This document shows, in pieces, positions 7,493-18,020 of a stretch of DNA of 64,000 nt (the stretch's first letter is position 1; each line of letters begins with the position of its first letter). The translations under genes and the position numbers were made by a program. The notes under the pieces are model-generated. The model was not told the origin of the DNA. It made no database searches and saw only the letters and a program-made list of their open reading frames with translations. Source of the stretch: Blattabacterium cuenoti (GTDB lineage Bacteria > Bacteroidota > Bacteroidia > Flavobacteriales > Blattabacteriaceae); the NCBI RefSeq assembly GCF_014252115.1, contig NZ_CP059211.1, positions 186,001-250,000 on the forward strand, given 5' to 3'.

Positions 7493-8980
7493 TTAACTGG
7501 ACCAAGAACGAGTGGTTTTGATTGCTCTTTTCCAACCTTGAATTTTTTCCAATCTACTAGACATTTTTTTTGGTTCAAAAACCTGTTCTAATTGCCATTT
7601 GTCTTGAATATCTTCAAGACTACTCCAATAATCTACAGCTAATCCTGCTAAATAAGCAGCTCCAGCTGCTGTAAGCTCAGAAATTTTAGATTTAACAACT
7701 TTTACATCCAAGATATCAGATTGAAACTGCATTAATAATTTATTTACCGTAGCTCCTCCATCTACACGGAGTTCTTTTATAGAAACACCAGAATCTGCTT
7801 CCATAGCTTTTAATACATCCATATTTTGAAAAGCGATACTTTCTAATGCCGCTCTAACAAGATGAGCAGAAGAAGTTCCTCTTGTAATTCCTACGATGGT
7901 CCCTCTTGCTTTTTGATCCCAATAAGGAGCTCCCAAACCAGAAAAGGCTGGAACCATATATAAACCTTCTGTATTATCTACAGAAGAAGCGAGTGTTTCC
8001 GCTTCGTTAGAAGATAAAAGAAGACCTAGTCCATCTCTAAGCCATTGAACAACAGCACCTGCAATAAAAACACTCCCTTCCAAAGCATATTGAACTTGAT
8101 TTTTTATTTTCCAAGCTACAGTAGTAATTAAATTATTTTGAGAAAAAACAGGATTATTTCCTACATTCATTAACATAAAACATCCCGTTCCATAGGTATT
8201 TTTTACCATACCAATTTTAGTACACATTTGACCAAAAAGAGCGGCTTGTTGATCTCCAGCAATACCAGATATAGGTATTTTATGTGATAAAATGTGTCCT
8301 GTTGTATAACCAAAAATTTCACTAGATGATTTTACTTCTGGAAGCATAGCAATTGGAATATTAAATAAATCTATTAATTCTTGATCCCAGCTAAGAGTAT
8401 GAATATTAAATAACATCGTACGCGAAGCATTCGTTACATCTGTTACATGAATTTCTTTACCAGTCAAATTCCATATTAACCATGAATCTATTGTACCAAA
8501 AGCTAAAGATCCAGAACGAGCTTTTTTATCAGCTCCAGGAACATTCTCTAATATCCATTTAATTTTCGTAGCGGAAAAATAAGGGTCTATAATCAATCCT
8601 GTTTTTTTTCGAATCATTTCAGTTAATCCGTCTTTTCTAAGACGATCACAATATTTAAATGTACGTCTATCTTGCCATACTATAGCATTAAAAATAGGTT
8701 CTCCTGTTTTTTTATCCCATACAACAGTAGTTTCCCTTTGATTAGTTATTCCTATTGATACAATATTTTCTCCTTCTAAATTAGCCTTTAAAATTGCTTC
8801 TAAAGCAACTGAAGCTTGCGTAGACCATATTTCTTCTGCATTGTGTTCTACCCATCCAGGATGAGGGTAAATTTGAGTAAATTCTCTTTGAGCTACAGAA
8901 ATAATATTACCGATTTTGTCAAAAATAATAGCTCTAGAACTAGTAGTTCCCTGATCTAATGATAGTACATATTTTTTCAT
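7493..8980 (-). CDS. glpK: Glycerol kinase
   Basis: A 495-residue FGGY-family kinase that phosphorylates glycerol to sn-glycerol 3-phosphate. It shows the phosphate-binding start [18 protein letters not shown], the substrate region [16 protein letters not shown], the [13 protein letters not shown] motif and the [13 protein letters not shown] signature. The ATG at 8980 ([10 protein letters not shown]) fits the family; ATG at 8989 is also possible, and the frame extends further upstream without homology. Length matches E. coli GlpK (502). It lies between glpD (35 bases upstream) and glpF (13 bases downstream). Confidence 0.95.
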   Translation of the reverse strand: MKKYVLSLDQGTTSSRAIIFDKIGNIISVAQREFTQIYPHPGWVEHNAEEIWSTQASVALEAILKANLEGENIVSIGITNQRETTVVWDKKTGEPIFNAIVWQDRRTFKYCDRLRKDGLTEMIRKKTGLIIDPYFSATKIKWILENVPGADKKARSGSLAFGTIDSWLIWNLTGKEIHVTDVTNASRTMLFNIHTLSWDQELIDLFNIPIAMLPEVKSSSEIFGYTTGHILSHKIPISGIAGDQQAALFGQMCTKIGMVKNTYGTGCFMLMNVGNNPVFSQNNLITTVAWKIKNQVQYALEGSVFIAGAVVQWLRDGLGLLLSSNEAETLASSVDNTEGLYMVPAFSGLGAPYWDQKARGTIVGITRGTSSAHLVRAALESIAFQNMDVLKAMEADSGVSIKELRVDGGATVNKLLMQFQSDILDVKVVKSKISELTAAGAAYLAGLAVDYWSSLEDIQDKWQLEQVFEPKKMSSRLEKIQGWKRAIKTTRSWSS

Positions 8981-9015
8981 AAACTTCATAAACAATATAA
9001 TAACTTTGTATACTA

Positions 9016-10614
9016 TCAAGTTGATGGATAATAGTATTGCATAGCTAACTTTTTGAAAGCTAATATTTGCGATTTTTCCCATTTTTCATCTTTAGAAAGT
9101 TCTTTAGCCATTAATGTTGCTATTCTAGGTGCTATACCTATTGCTTTCTTAGCATCTAAAAATAAGATACGGAACCTTCTTGCTAAAATATCTTCGATTG
9201 TTCTTGCCATTTCATGACGGACCATCCAAACTACTTCTGCTTCAGTATAAGAAAAAGAATTTTTTGAAATTAAAGATACTCCCAATAATGGATTTTGATC
9301 AATTAGTTTTTTTATATGATATTCATCTTCTCCATATTTATTCCAGTAATGATTTTGACTTTTATATGAAGAATAGGACCCATAAATTTTAAGGTTTTTT
9401 GTTATAGAGGGCTTTTTATTTAATTTTCCTATTTCAATAGCTTTATTTACAGTATCTTCAGCCATTTTTCTATATGTGGTCCATTTTCCCCCTATAATAG
9501 TGATTAGTCCAGAAGAACTAACCATAAGTTTATGAGATCTAGAAATATCTTTGGTTTTAGTATTATTATAAAAAGAATTATTAGGGACAAAAAGAGGACG
9601 TAATCCTGAAAATGCACTTAATATATCACTTCTTTTTATATGAAATACAAAATATTTGTTAAAAGTTTGTAATATAAAATCAATTTCTTCCTCTAAAGGT
9701 TTTGGTTCAAGAATACTTTTTTCTAATAAAGTATCTGTAGTTCCTACTAAAACATGATCGTACCATGGAACACAGAATAAAACTCTTCCATCTGGAGTTT
9801 TTGGAATAACCATAGCATTTAAACTACTAAAAAAAGATTTACTTAACACAACATGTGTTCCTTGACTTGGTCTTATGAAAGTAGGACAGGAAGATTCATC
9901 CATTTTTGAAATAGAATCAGAAAAAACTCCAGTAGCATTTATAACTATTTTTGAATAAATAGAATATTTTTTTTGAGTTTCTATATCATAGGCAACAACT
10001 CCAGAAATTTTATTTCCAATTTTTTTTATCAGATTTTTGACTTGAAAATAGTTTAATAATATTCCACCTTTTTGAACACAAGTTTGAGCCAAATTTATAG
10101 CTAATCGTGCATCATCAAACTGGCCATCATAATATAAAATCCCTCCTTTTAAACCTTCACTTTTCATTTCTGGAAAATTATCAACTATTTCAGTTTTGGA
10201 TAAAAATATTGATTTTCCAAAACTTAAAGATCCAGATAGCCATTCATATAATTTTAGACCAGTCCAATACATAATCCCCATTTTCCAACTGAAAATTGGA
10301 ATTATAAATTTTTGTTTTTTTACTAAATGAGGTGCATTTTTTAATAAAAAACCCCTTTCTCGTAAAGCTTCATAAACTAATCTGATATTTCCTTGAGCTA
10401 AATATCGTATTCCTCCATGAACTAATTTTGTACTCCGACTAGAAGTAGCTTTGGAAAAATCAGATTGTTCTAATAAAAGAGTTTTATATCCTCTAGAAGA
10501 AGAATCCAAAGCAATCCCTAACCCTGTAGCTCCCCCTCCAATAATGATAACATCCCAAATATTTACATTCTCTAAAATGTTTAAAAACCTATCTCTATTT
10601 AAAAAACCTTTCAT
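9016..10614 (-). CDS. glpD: FAD-dependent glycerol-3-phosphate dehydrogenase
   Basis: A 532-residue flavoprotein that oxidises glycerol 3-phosphate to dihydroxyacetone phosphate at the membrane and passes electrons to quinone. The dinucleotide fold is clear ([17 protein letters not shown]) and is followed by the GlpD signature [34 protein letters not shown] lies in the C-terminal third. I took the ATG at 10614; a GTG at 10617 directly before it is an alternative. It leads a same-strand run glpD-glpK-glpF-thrS-infC-rpmI-rplT. Together with the cbb3 oxidase genes in this window it gives a short glycerol-to-oxygen respiratory route (inference). Confidence 0.95.
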   Translation of the reverse strand: MKGFLNRDRFLNILENVNIWDVIIIGGGATGLGIALDSSSRGYKTLLLEQSDFSKATSSRSTKLVHGGIRYLAQGNIRLVYEALRERGFLLKNAPHLVKKQKFIIPIFSWKMGIMYWTGLKLYEWLSGSLSFGKSIFLSKTEIVDNFPEMKSEGLKGGILYYDGQFDDARLAINLAQTCVQKGGILLNYFQVKNLIKKIGNKISGVVAYDIETQKKYSIYSKIVINATGVFSDSISKMDESSCPTFIRPSQGTHVVLSKSFFSSLNAMVIPKTPDGRVLFCVPWYDHVLVGTTDTLLEKSILEPKPLEEEIDFILQTFNKYFVFHIKRSDILSAFSGLRPLFVPNNSFYNNTKTKDISRSHKLMVSSSGLITIIGGKWTTYRKMAEDTVNKAIEIGKLNKKPSITKNLKIYGSYSSYKSQNHYWNKYGEDEYHIKKLIDQNPLLGVSLISKNSFSYTEAEVVWMVRHEMARTIEDILARRFRILFLDAKKAIGIAPRIATLMAKELSKDEKWEKSQILAFKKLAMQYYYPST

Positions 10615-10738
10615 CACCTTTCACTCATATCAAATTCCAAATGGAATATTCATCCTATTGGGATTTTTAAAATTTTAAATGAACAAAATTAAAAATATTT
10701 TCAATAAAAGAAAATTTTAATTAAAATTGTGCATTATT

Positions 10739-12076
10739 TTATTTATTAAATATTTGATATATAAAATCTTTGATAATTTTATTTCCTGAATGAGCAGAAA
10801 TACTTTTCATAATTTTATTCATATCATGAAATTGTTTTATAAAAATCTCTATATAATTCAACGTGATCCCAGATCCTTTAGAAATCCTTTTTTTTCTTCT
10901 TATATCAGAAAAAACCTTGGGATTATTCCTTTCATAAGGAGTCATAGAATGAATAATTGCTTTTATTTTTTTAATAGAATCTTTTTGATTCCCATCAAAA
11001 GAAAAATACTTATTTATTCCAGGAATCATTGAAATAATATTTTTTATATCTCCTATTTTTTTTATTTGTTGAATTTGTTCTAATAGATCATTAAAATTAA
11101 AACGATTTTTTGAAATTTTTTGATAAATTTTTTTAGTTTTTTCCTCATCAAATTGTTCTTGTACTTTTTCAACTAAAGAAACTATATCACCCATACCTAA
11201 AATTCTATTAGCTATTCTATCTGGATGAAAAACTTCTAAATCTCCTATTTTTTCTCCATTACTAATAAATTTTATAGGTTTTTTCACTATACTAGATATA
11301 GTTATGGCAACACCTCCTCTAGTATCTCCATCTAATTTTGTTATTACAATTCCATCAATATTCAATGTTTTTAAGAAACATTGAGCCGTGTTTATAGCGT
11401 CTTGTCCAGTCATTGCATCAACAACAAATAAAGTTTCGTTTGGTTGAGAATATTTATTTATTTTTTTGATCTCTTCCATCATAATTTCATCTATAGCTAA
11501 TCTACCAGCTGTATCAATAATAATTACATTATTCTTTTTTTTATAGGCATAAAGAATAGATTGGTTAACGATCTCTATAACATCTCTACTTCTTTCCAAA
11601 GAAAAAACAGGAATATTTACTCTTTCCGAAATTAATTTCAGTTGATCTATGGCTGCAGGACGATGAATATCTGCAGCCACTAACAAAGGGGTCTTATTTT
11701 TCTTTCTTAAAAAAAAAGCAAGTTTAGAGGAAAAAGAAGTTTTTCCACTACCTTGCAATCCACAAATTAAGATAATAGAAGGATTTTTAGAAAGATTCAT
11801 TTCTACATTTTTTTTACCCATGATAAAAACTAATTCATCATATACAATTTTTGTAATTAATTGTTTTGGATTTAAAGAAGTCAAAACTTTTTGACCAACA
11901 GATTTTTCTTTAACTCTTTGAATAAAACTTTTAACTATTTTATAATTAACATCTGCATCAATAAGTGCTTGTCCGATTTTTTTTAGAGAATGTGCTATGT
12001 TAATTTCTGTAATAGTGTTATGCCCCTTCAAGATATGAAGAGCATTAGATAATTTATTTTGTAAGTGTTCAAACAT
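10739..12076 (-). CDS. ffh: Signal recognition particle protein Ffh (SRP54)
   Basis: A 445-residue SRP GTPase that directs membrane proteins to the translocon. The N-domain is followed by the G-domain with GLQGSGKTS (residues 106-114), DTAGRLA, TKLDGDTRGG and GMGDIVSLVE, then the methionine-bearing M-domain that binds SRP RNA and signal sequences. Length is normal. No SRP RNA gene was found next to it in the 124-base spacer towards glpD. It follows argS by 32 bases and is intact. Confidence 0.96.
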   Translation of the reverse strand: MFEHLQNKLSNALHILKGHNTITEINIAHSLKKIGQALIDADVNYKIVKSFIQRVKEKSVGQKVLTSLNPKQLITKIVYDELVFIMGKKNVEMNLSKNPSIILICGLQGSGKTSFSSKLAFFLRKKNKTPLLVAADIHRPAAIDQLKLISERVNIPVFSLERSRDVIEIVNQSILYAYKKKNNVIIIDTAGRLAIDEIMMEEIKKINKYSQPNETLFVVDAMTGQDAINTAQCFLKTLNIDGIVITKLDGDTRGGVAITISSIVKKPIKFISNGEKIGDLEVFHPDRIANRILGMGDIVSLVEKVQEQFDEEKTKKIYQKISKNRFNFNDLLEQIQQIKKIGDIKNIISMIPGINKYFSFDGNQKDSIKKIKAIIHSMTPYERNNPKVFSDIRRKKRISKGSGITLNYIEIFIKQFHDMNKIMKSISAHSGNKIIKDFIYQIFNK

Positions 12077-12108
12077 AAGTTATGTGTACATTTTTTTTTA
12101 CATATTTT

Positions 12109-13878
12109 TTACATACGATCAAGCATTTGAATTCCCAATAAACTCATACCAGATTTTAAAATATTTCCTGTTATATGAATAATGTTCATATAAATATTAC
12201 TATAAATTATGTTTGAAGGATCTATTAATTTTTTATTTTGATAAAGATGATTAAAAGTTTTAGAAACTTCATAAACATAATTCGCTATTAAAGAAGGATT
12301 CAAATGTATCGATGATTTTTTTAGTATTAATGGATATTTTTGAAGAATTTTTATCATGTTTTTTTCATATAGATCAAATTTTATATCTGACCAATAATAA
12401 TTAAGTAAAGAACATAATTTGAAAAAATTTCGTTCCAAAGAACGAATTCTAGAATAAGTATATTGAATATATGTTCCTGTTTTTCCTTTAAAATCTATAG
12501 ATTTTTCTGGGTAAAAAACTATTTTTTTTCTTGGATCTATTTTCAAAAAGTAATATTTCAAAGCTCCTATTCCTATTATTTTAGCAGATTCTTCTTGTTC
12601 TTCTTTTTTTATTACAACTTTTTTCAAAAAATTATTTTTTGAAATAGAATACATTTTTAAAATTAGACTGTCAGCGTCTACAACATTTCCCTCCCTAGAT
12701 TTCATTCTCCCACTTGGTAAATATACCATTTCATAAGATAAATGAAATAATTTATTTACCCATATATATCCTAAACGATTCAACACGTTAAAAAGAACTT
12801 GGAAATGATAATCTTGTTCTTTTCCCACTATATAAATAATTCGATCTAAATTATGTTTTTTAAAACGTTCTATAGCTGTTCCAATATCTTGAGTAATATA
12901 TACGGAAGTTTGATCAGATCTTAATAGAAGTTTTTGATCAAATCCTTCTTTAATTAAATCAATCCAAACGGATCTATCTTTTTTTTGAAAAAAAACTCCT
13001 TTTTTAAGACCTTCTTTTACAATTTTTTTTCCAATTTCATAAATATTACTTTCATATTCTACTTTATCAAAAGTAATTCCTAATTTATTATAAGTCTCTT
13101 CAAAACCATTATAAACCCATTGATTCATTTTCTTCCAAATATTTCGAATTGAAGGATCTCCTAATTCCCATTTTTTCAATAATTCTCTAGCTTGATTCAT
13201 AATTGAATTAATAGGTTTATAATTTTTATTAGACAATTCTTGATCTTTAATTTCCTGACGATAAATTTTCTCGAATAAATTATAATATTTTCCTACAAAA
13301 TGATCTCCTTTTATGTTAACTTTTCTAGGAGTTTCTCCTTTTCCAAATTTTTTCCAAGCTATCATAGATTTACATATATGTATTCCTCTATCATTAATGA
13401 TTTGAGTTCTGATTATTTCATGACCAACCATTTCCAATATTTGAGCTATAGATGCTCCAATAAGACTATTTCTAATATGCCCTAAATGAAGAGGTTTATT
13501 CGTATTAGGGGACGAATATTCTATCATGATTTTTTGGGAAGGATATTTTAAATCATAAAAATTTGTGTTTAACATTTTTTTAAGAAGATAAATATAATAA
13601 TCATCTTCAAAAATAAAATTTAAAAAACCTTTAATAATAGAAAATTTAATCAACCCTTTTAATTGATTTTTAACATAATTTCCTATTTTATACCCTATTT
13701 TTTCTACAGATTGGTTTAATTCTTTAGATAAAGGAAACAGAATCAAAGTGATATCTCCCGAATATTTTTTTTTTGTATATTGAAAATCCAATTCAGGACA
13801 AGACTTTTTATTATACAAAATTAAAATAGATTCTTTAACAGTTTCTTCTATAGATTGAAAATGCTCATTCATAGACAT
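12109..13878 (-). CDS. argS: Arginyl-tRNA synthetase
   Basis: A 589-residue class I synthetase. The N-terminal Add-1 domain leads into the catalytic core with SSPNTNKPLHLGHIRNS (HIGH motif at residues 131-134) and the KMSK-like loop MKSREGNVVD, followed by the helical anticodon-binding domain. The start may be M1 at 13878 or M3 at 13872. Length is in the family range. It lies 21 bases after ilvE in the same direction. Confidence 0.95.
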   Translation of the reverse strand: MSMNEHFQSIEETVKESILILYNKKSCPELDFQYTKKKYSGDITLILFPLSKELNQSVEKIGYKIGNYVKNQLKGLIKFSIIKGFLNFIFEDDYYIYLLKKMLNTNFYDLKYPSQKIMIEYSSPNTNKPLHLGHIRNSLIGASIAQILEMVGHEIIRTQIINDRGIHICKSMIAWKKFGKGETPRKVNIKGDHFVGKYYNLFEKIYRQEIKDQELSNKNYKPINSIMNQARELLKKWELGDPSIRNIWKKMNQWVYNGFEETYNKLGITFDKVEYESNIYEIGKKIVKEGLKKGVFFQKKDRSVWIDLIKEGFDQKLLLRSDQTSVYITQDIGTAIERFKKHNLDRIIYIVGKEQDYHFQVLFNVLNRLGYIWVNKLFHLSYEMVYLPSGRMKSREGNVVDADSLILKMYSISKNNFLKKVVIKKEEQEESAKIIGIGALKYYFLKIDPRKKIVFYPEKSIDFKGKTGTYIQYTYSRIRSLERNFFKLCSLLNYYWSDIKFDLYEKNMIKILQKYPLILKKSSIHLNPSLIANYVYEVSKTFNHLYQNKKLIDPSNIIYSNIYMNIIHITGNILKSGMSLLGIQMLDRM

Positions 13879-13899
13879 AATAAATAAATGATATTTTTT

Positions 13900-14961
13900 T
13901 TATAAATATCTTTTTAATTGAACTCTCCATCCGAAAGGATCTTCCGATATATTATGTTGTATATCTAATAATCTTTTCTTTAAATAAAGAGATATTCTTT
14001 TTTTCTCTGAAAAATCTGGTAAAAAAAAATCATTTTCTTTATAACTAATAGTTGTAAAATAATTTACAACGGCTGCGGTACCACAACCAAAAACTTCTTT
14101 TAATTCTCCAGTTTTTAACCATTCTATGACTTCTGAAACCCTAATATCTCGTTCTTCTACAAAGAGACCTTCTTTTTTAGCTAAAGATAAAATACTTTTG
14201 CAGGTAATTCCATTTAATATATTATCATTAGTTTTTGGAGTTATGAGTTTATTTTTTAGATAAAAAAAAACATTCATAGTTCCGGATTCTTCTATTATTG
14301 TATGAGTAGAAGAATCAGTCCATAATATTTGATCAAATCCTTTTTCATTAGCTAATCTAGTAGGATAAAAAGAAGAAGCATAATTACCTGCAGCCTTAGT
14401 AAATCCAACCCCTCCTGGGGAAGAACGACTATATTTTTCTTCTATTTTGATTTTCAATGGATGTTTATAATAAACATCTGCAGGAGTAGATATAATAATA
14501 AACATGTAATCTTTAGAGGGTTTAGCTGATAAAACTCCATTTGTTGCAATAAAAAAAGGACGAATATATAAAGATTGTCCATAATTTTTCGGTATCCAAT
14601 TTCTGTCTATGTCTATTAATTGTTTTAATCCATTCATAAAAATATTTTCTGGTATAATTGGCATTTCTAAACGAACAGCAGACTTATTTAGTCTCCTAAA
14701 ATTTTCTTCTGGACGAAATAAAAAAACTTCTTCATTTTTATCTTTATAAGCTTTCATCCCTTCGAAAACAGCTTGTCCATAATGAAAAACAAGAGATGTA
14801 GGAGAAAACATGATATCCCCAAAAGGCTTAATAATAGAATTTTTCCATTTTTCATTCTTGAATTCAGAACAAAACATATGGTCCGAATACTGGTTACCAA
14901 AAGCAATATCATTAAAATCCATTTCCTTAATCCTAGATTGTAAGGTTTTTTCTATTTTCAT
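13900..14961 (-). CDS. ilvE: Branched-chain-amino-acid aminotransferase
   Basis: A 353-residue fold-type IV PLP aminotransferase that interconverts leucine, isoleucine and valine with their 2-oxo acids. Signatures include HYGQAVFEGMKAYKD, YIRPFFIAT, the PLP lysine region GGVGFTKAAGNYASSF, and IIEESGTMNVFF. I chose ATG 14961 (MKIEKTLQSRIKEM); the frame runs on to 15030 but the added segment is not family-like and would run into the preceding gene region. It is the long, Bacteroidota-type form. Its upstream neighbour encodes a branched-chain-type 2-oxoacid dehydrogenase E1, so the two may share 2-oxo acids. Confidence 0.94.
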   Translation of the reverse strand: MKIEKTLQSRIKEMDFNDIAFGNQYSDHMFCSEFKNEKWKNSIIKPFGDIMFSPTSLVFHYGQAVFEGMKAYKDKNEEVFLFRPEENFRRLNKSAVRLEMPIIPENIFMNGLKQLIDIDRNWIPKNYGQSLYIRPFFIATNGVLSAKPSKDYMFIIISTPADVYYKHPLKIKIEEKYSRSSPGGVGFTKAAGNYASSFYPTRLANEKGFDQILWTDSSTHTIIEESGTMNVFFYLKNKLITPKTNDNILNGITCKSILSLAKKEGLFVEERDIRVSEVIEWLKTGELKEVFGCGTAAVVNYFTTISYKENDFFLPDFSEKKRISLYLKKRLLDIQHNISEDPFGWRVQLKRYL

Positions 14962-15016
14962 AAAATTTAAAAACATTGGTAGAACGAACAAATATAATAA
15001 TTGTTTATTATTACAG

Positions 15017-17473
15017 TTAATAACCGTCATGCATTATTTTTAATACTTTTTCTACAACATTTTCAACAGAAGGTTTTGAAAAATAATCTCCATCAGATCC
15101 ATAAGGAGGACGATGCTCTTTAGCAGTTATCGTGACAGGTGGACAGTCTAAATAATAATATCCATTTTGTTCTTCTAATATTTTTTGTAGAATATAAGCG
15201 GAAGCTCCACCAGGAACATCTTCATCTATAATTAATAATCTATTAGTTTTTTGTAAACTTTTAACTATATCTTTTTGTAAATCAAAGGGTAATAAAGATT
15301 GAATATCAATTATTTCAGAATCTATATTCATTTTAGATAATTCTTTTGCTGCTTCGTTGACAATTCTCCATGTGGAACCGTAAGTAACCATAGTGATATC
15401 TTTTCCTTTTCTTGTTATTTCTACTATTCCAACAGGCGTTCTGAACAAGCCTAAATTAACTGGCAATTTTTCTTTTATTCTGTATCCATTGAGACATTCA
15501 ATAACTAAAGCAGGATCATCTCCAGATAATAAAGTATTATAAAATCCAGCAGCTTTTACCATATTTCTTGGAACAAGAACTAAAATTCCTCTCAAATAAT
15601 TGATAATTCCTCCCATTGGAGAACCAGAATGCCATATCCCTTCTAAGCGGTGTCCTCTAGTTCTAATAATAACAGGAGCTTTTTGTCCACCTTTTGTTCT
15701 ATATTGCAAACAAGCTAAGTCATCGCTCATGATTTGTAAAGCATATAAAATATAATCTACGTATTGAATTTCAACAATAGGACGAAGACCTCGCATTGCA
15801 AGTCCAATTCCTTGACCTATAATAGTAGATTCACGTACTCCTGTGTCAAAAACACGAATTTCACCATATTTTTTTTGTAAACCTTCTAATCCTTGATTCA
15901 CATCTCCTATTTTTCCAACATCTTCTCCAAAGATTAAAAGATCGGGATGTAATTCCAACAGTTTATCAAAATTTTCTCTTAGTATAATTCTACCATCTAC
16001 TTCATAAGTATTTTTGTTATACAAAGGAAAAACTTCTGTTATTTTCATAGAAGATTTTTCAGAAAAACTATATAAATGTGAAGAGTAATTTTTTTGTTCT
16101 TCATTATATTTTTTTTGAATCCATTCAATCAAAGAATCTTTTGGATAAAATCTATATTTAACTTCTGATAAAAGATATTCGATTTTTCTAGCAATAGAAA
16201 AGATTAATTTTTTTGTAGGATAATTTTTAGTTTTATTATGCAATTCTTGAATATATTTTTGAATCCATTTTTTTTCTTTACAATTACTATTTTGTATTTT
16301 ATGTAAAATATTTACAACTTCATTTTTAATTTTGTTAATAGGTTTTTTAAATGCTTCCCAAGCTTTTTCTTTTTCATTTTTAACATATTCTTTAGCTTCT
16401 ATATCTATTTTATTTAAAACATCAATATTGGTTATTCTTTTACAAGAATCTTTTTGATTAATTTTAAACCTAAAATTCAAAATCCAATCTCTAAATTTTT
16501 TAATACCGTCATTATTTATTTCCCATTCCAAACGTTTTTTTGATTTATATCTTTCATGTGAAGAAGAAGTAGAATGTCCCTGAGGTTGAGTTAAATTTGT
16601 AACATGTATAATTACGGGAATATGTTCATAACGAGCAATTTTATCTGCTTTAATATATATTTTTGTTAGATCTATATAATTGGAACCATTTACACTAACA
16701 ATTTCTACTCCTTTTTCTCTTTTATTTCTGTGAAAACCAGACAAAAGATCACTAATATTTTTTTTTGAAAATTGGTATTTATTCGGAACAGATATTCCAT
16801 ATTCATCATCCCAAATAGAAAGGATAATCGGAATCTGTAATACTGAAGCTGCATTTAATGTTTCCCAAAACAATCCTTCGGAAATACTAGCATTACCAAT
16901 AGTTCCAAATGCAACTTCATTTCCATCACGAGAAAATATTTTATGTGTTTTCTTTAAGTTTTTTAGTTCTTTATAAATTTTAGAAGCTTGAGCTAAACCT
17001 AATAATCTAGGCATTTGAGCCGCACTAGAAGAAACATCTGCACTAGAATTTTTTTGTTTAATAAGATTTTTCCAATTTCCATTTTCATTCAAAAAACGAG
17101 TTCCAAAATGAGAAGTCATCATTCTTCCAGAAGAAATAGGTTCTTCTTTTAAATCTGAATGCGCATATAATTGCGAAAAAAAATTTTTTACAGTTAAAAC
17201 TCCAATAGCCATCATAAAAGTTTGATCCCGATAGTATCCAGATCTATAGTCTCCATTTTTAAAAACTTTAGACATAGCTAATTGAGGAATTTCTTTTCCG
17301 TCTCCGAATATACCAAATTTGGCTCTTCCATTTAAAACCTCTTTACGAGCTAACATACTAGTTTCACGACTGATTCGTGCTAATCTATAATCATTCAAAA
17401 CCATTTTTTGAAATGAATCGAAATCGAAATAAATTTTCTCCTTGTCAATATATTTTTTATTTTTATTGTTCAT
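15017..17473 (-). CDS. Fused alpha-beta E1 component of a branched-chain-type 2-oxoacid dehydrogenase
   Basis: An 818-residue thiamine-diphosphate enzyme in which the alpha part (about residues 1-440) and the beta part (about 480-818) are joined in one chain. The alpha part has FGTIGNASISEGLFWETLNA and the cofactor stretch SIWDDEYGISVP, then TQPQGHSTSSSHERYKS; the beta part has IFGEDVGKIGDVNQGLEG, GIGLAMRGLRPIVEIQY and HRPPYGSDGDY. This fusion is familiar from Flavobacteriia, where it is usually called 2-oxoisovalerate dehydrogenase. No E2 or E3 gene is in the window, so the substrate is uncertain. Products would be branched acyl-CoA starters or, less likely, succinyl-CoA. ilvE lies 55 bases downstream. 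Confidence 0.88.
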   Translation of the reverse strand: MNNKNKKYIDKEKIYFDFDSFQKMVLNDYRLARISRETSMLARKEVLNGRAKFGIFGDGKEIPQLAMSKVFKNGDYRSGYYRDQTFMMAIGVLTVKNFFSQLYAHSDLKEEPISSGRMMTSHFGTRFLNENGNWKNLIKQKNSSADVSSSAAQMPRLLGLAQASKIYKELKNLKKTHKIFSRDGNEVAFGTIGNASISEGLFWETLNAASVLQIPIILSIWDDEYGISVPNKYQFSKKNISDLLSGFHRNKREKGVEIVSVNGSNYIDLTKIYIKADKIARYEHIPVIIHVTNLTQPQGHSTSSSHERYKSKKRLEWEINNDGIKKFRDWILNFRFKINQKDSCKRITNIDVLNKIDIEAKEYVKNEKEKAWEAFKKPINKIKNEVVNILHKIQNSNCKEKKWIQKYIQELHNKTKNYPTKKLIFSIARKIEYLLSEVKYRFYPKDSLIEWIQKKYNEEQKNYSSHLYSFSEKSSMKITEVFPLYNKNTYEVDGRIILRENFDKLLELHPDLLIFGEDVGKIGDVNQGLEGLQKKYGEIRVFDTGVRESTIIGQGIGLAMRGLRPIVEIQYVDYILYALQIMSDDLACLQYRTKGGQKAPVIIRTRGHRLEGIWHSGSPMGGIINYLRGILVLVPRNMVKAAGFYNTLLSGDDPALVIECLNGYRIKEKLPVNLGLFRTPVGIVEITRKGKDITMVTYGSTWRIVNEAAKELSKMNIDSEIIDIQSLLPFDLQKDIVKSLQKTNRLLIIDEDVPGGASAYILQKILEEQNGYYYLDCPPVTITAKEHRPPYGSDGDYFSKPSVENVVEKVLKIMHDGY

Positions 17474-17552
17474 CTCATGAAAATATATAAATTTTCATTA
17501 TATGGATTTCTTTATTTAATTTTAAAAATAGAAAAAAAATAGAAAATATGCT

Positions 17553-18008
17553 ATGATTGATTATATGTTTGAGAATGGAAAAATTACACTCTCTATTATA
17601 AAACCAGATGCTGTACAAAAAGGATATGCTGCACCTATTTTATCTAAAATAGTTTACGAAGGATTTCATATAATAGCATTAAAAATGATGGAACTTTCTC
17701 AAAAGTCAGCTAAAAAATTTTATATAGAACATAATCAAAAATTATTTTTCAAATCTTTAGTAAGATTTATGTCTTCTGGGCCAATTGTATCCGTCATGTT
17801 AGAAAAAGAAAATGCCGTAAAAGATTTTAGAATTTTAATGGGAGATACAAATCCAATATATGCGAAAAAAGGAACTATACGAAACTTATATGCTAGCTCT
17901 TTAGAAAAAAACGCAATTCATGGGTCTGATAGTAATAAAAATGCTTTTAAAGAAAGTTTTTTTTATTTTTCTAATATGGAAATTTTTTTAAAAAAAATTT
18001 GTAATTAA
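17553..18008 (+). CDS. ndk: Nucleoside diphosphate kinase
   Basis: A 151-residue enzyme that balances NTP and dNTP pools by phosphate transfer through an active-site histidine. It shows TLSIIKPDAVQKGYAAPIL, the GDTNP segment and NAIHGSDS with H123 as the phosphorylated residue. The start may be M1 (17553) or M5 (17565), since most NDKs have only a few residues before the first strand. It is divergent from the E1 gene and heads a plus-strand group with lemA and a TPM-domain gene. Confidence 0.96.
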   Translation: MIDYMFENGKITLSIIKPDAVQKGYAAPILSKIVYEGFHIIALKMMELSQKSAKKFYIEHNQKLFFKSLVRFMSSGPIVSVMLEKENAVKDFRILMGDTNPIYAKKGTIRNLYASSLEKNAIHGSDSNKNAFKESFFYFSNMEIFLKKICN

Positions 18009-18020
18009 AATTTTTCTTCT

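Noticed and set aside
7480..7578. N-terminal extension of GlpF
   Set aside because: It lies in another frame over the glpK end, is not membrane-like and is not found in the family.
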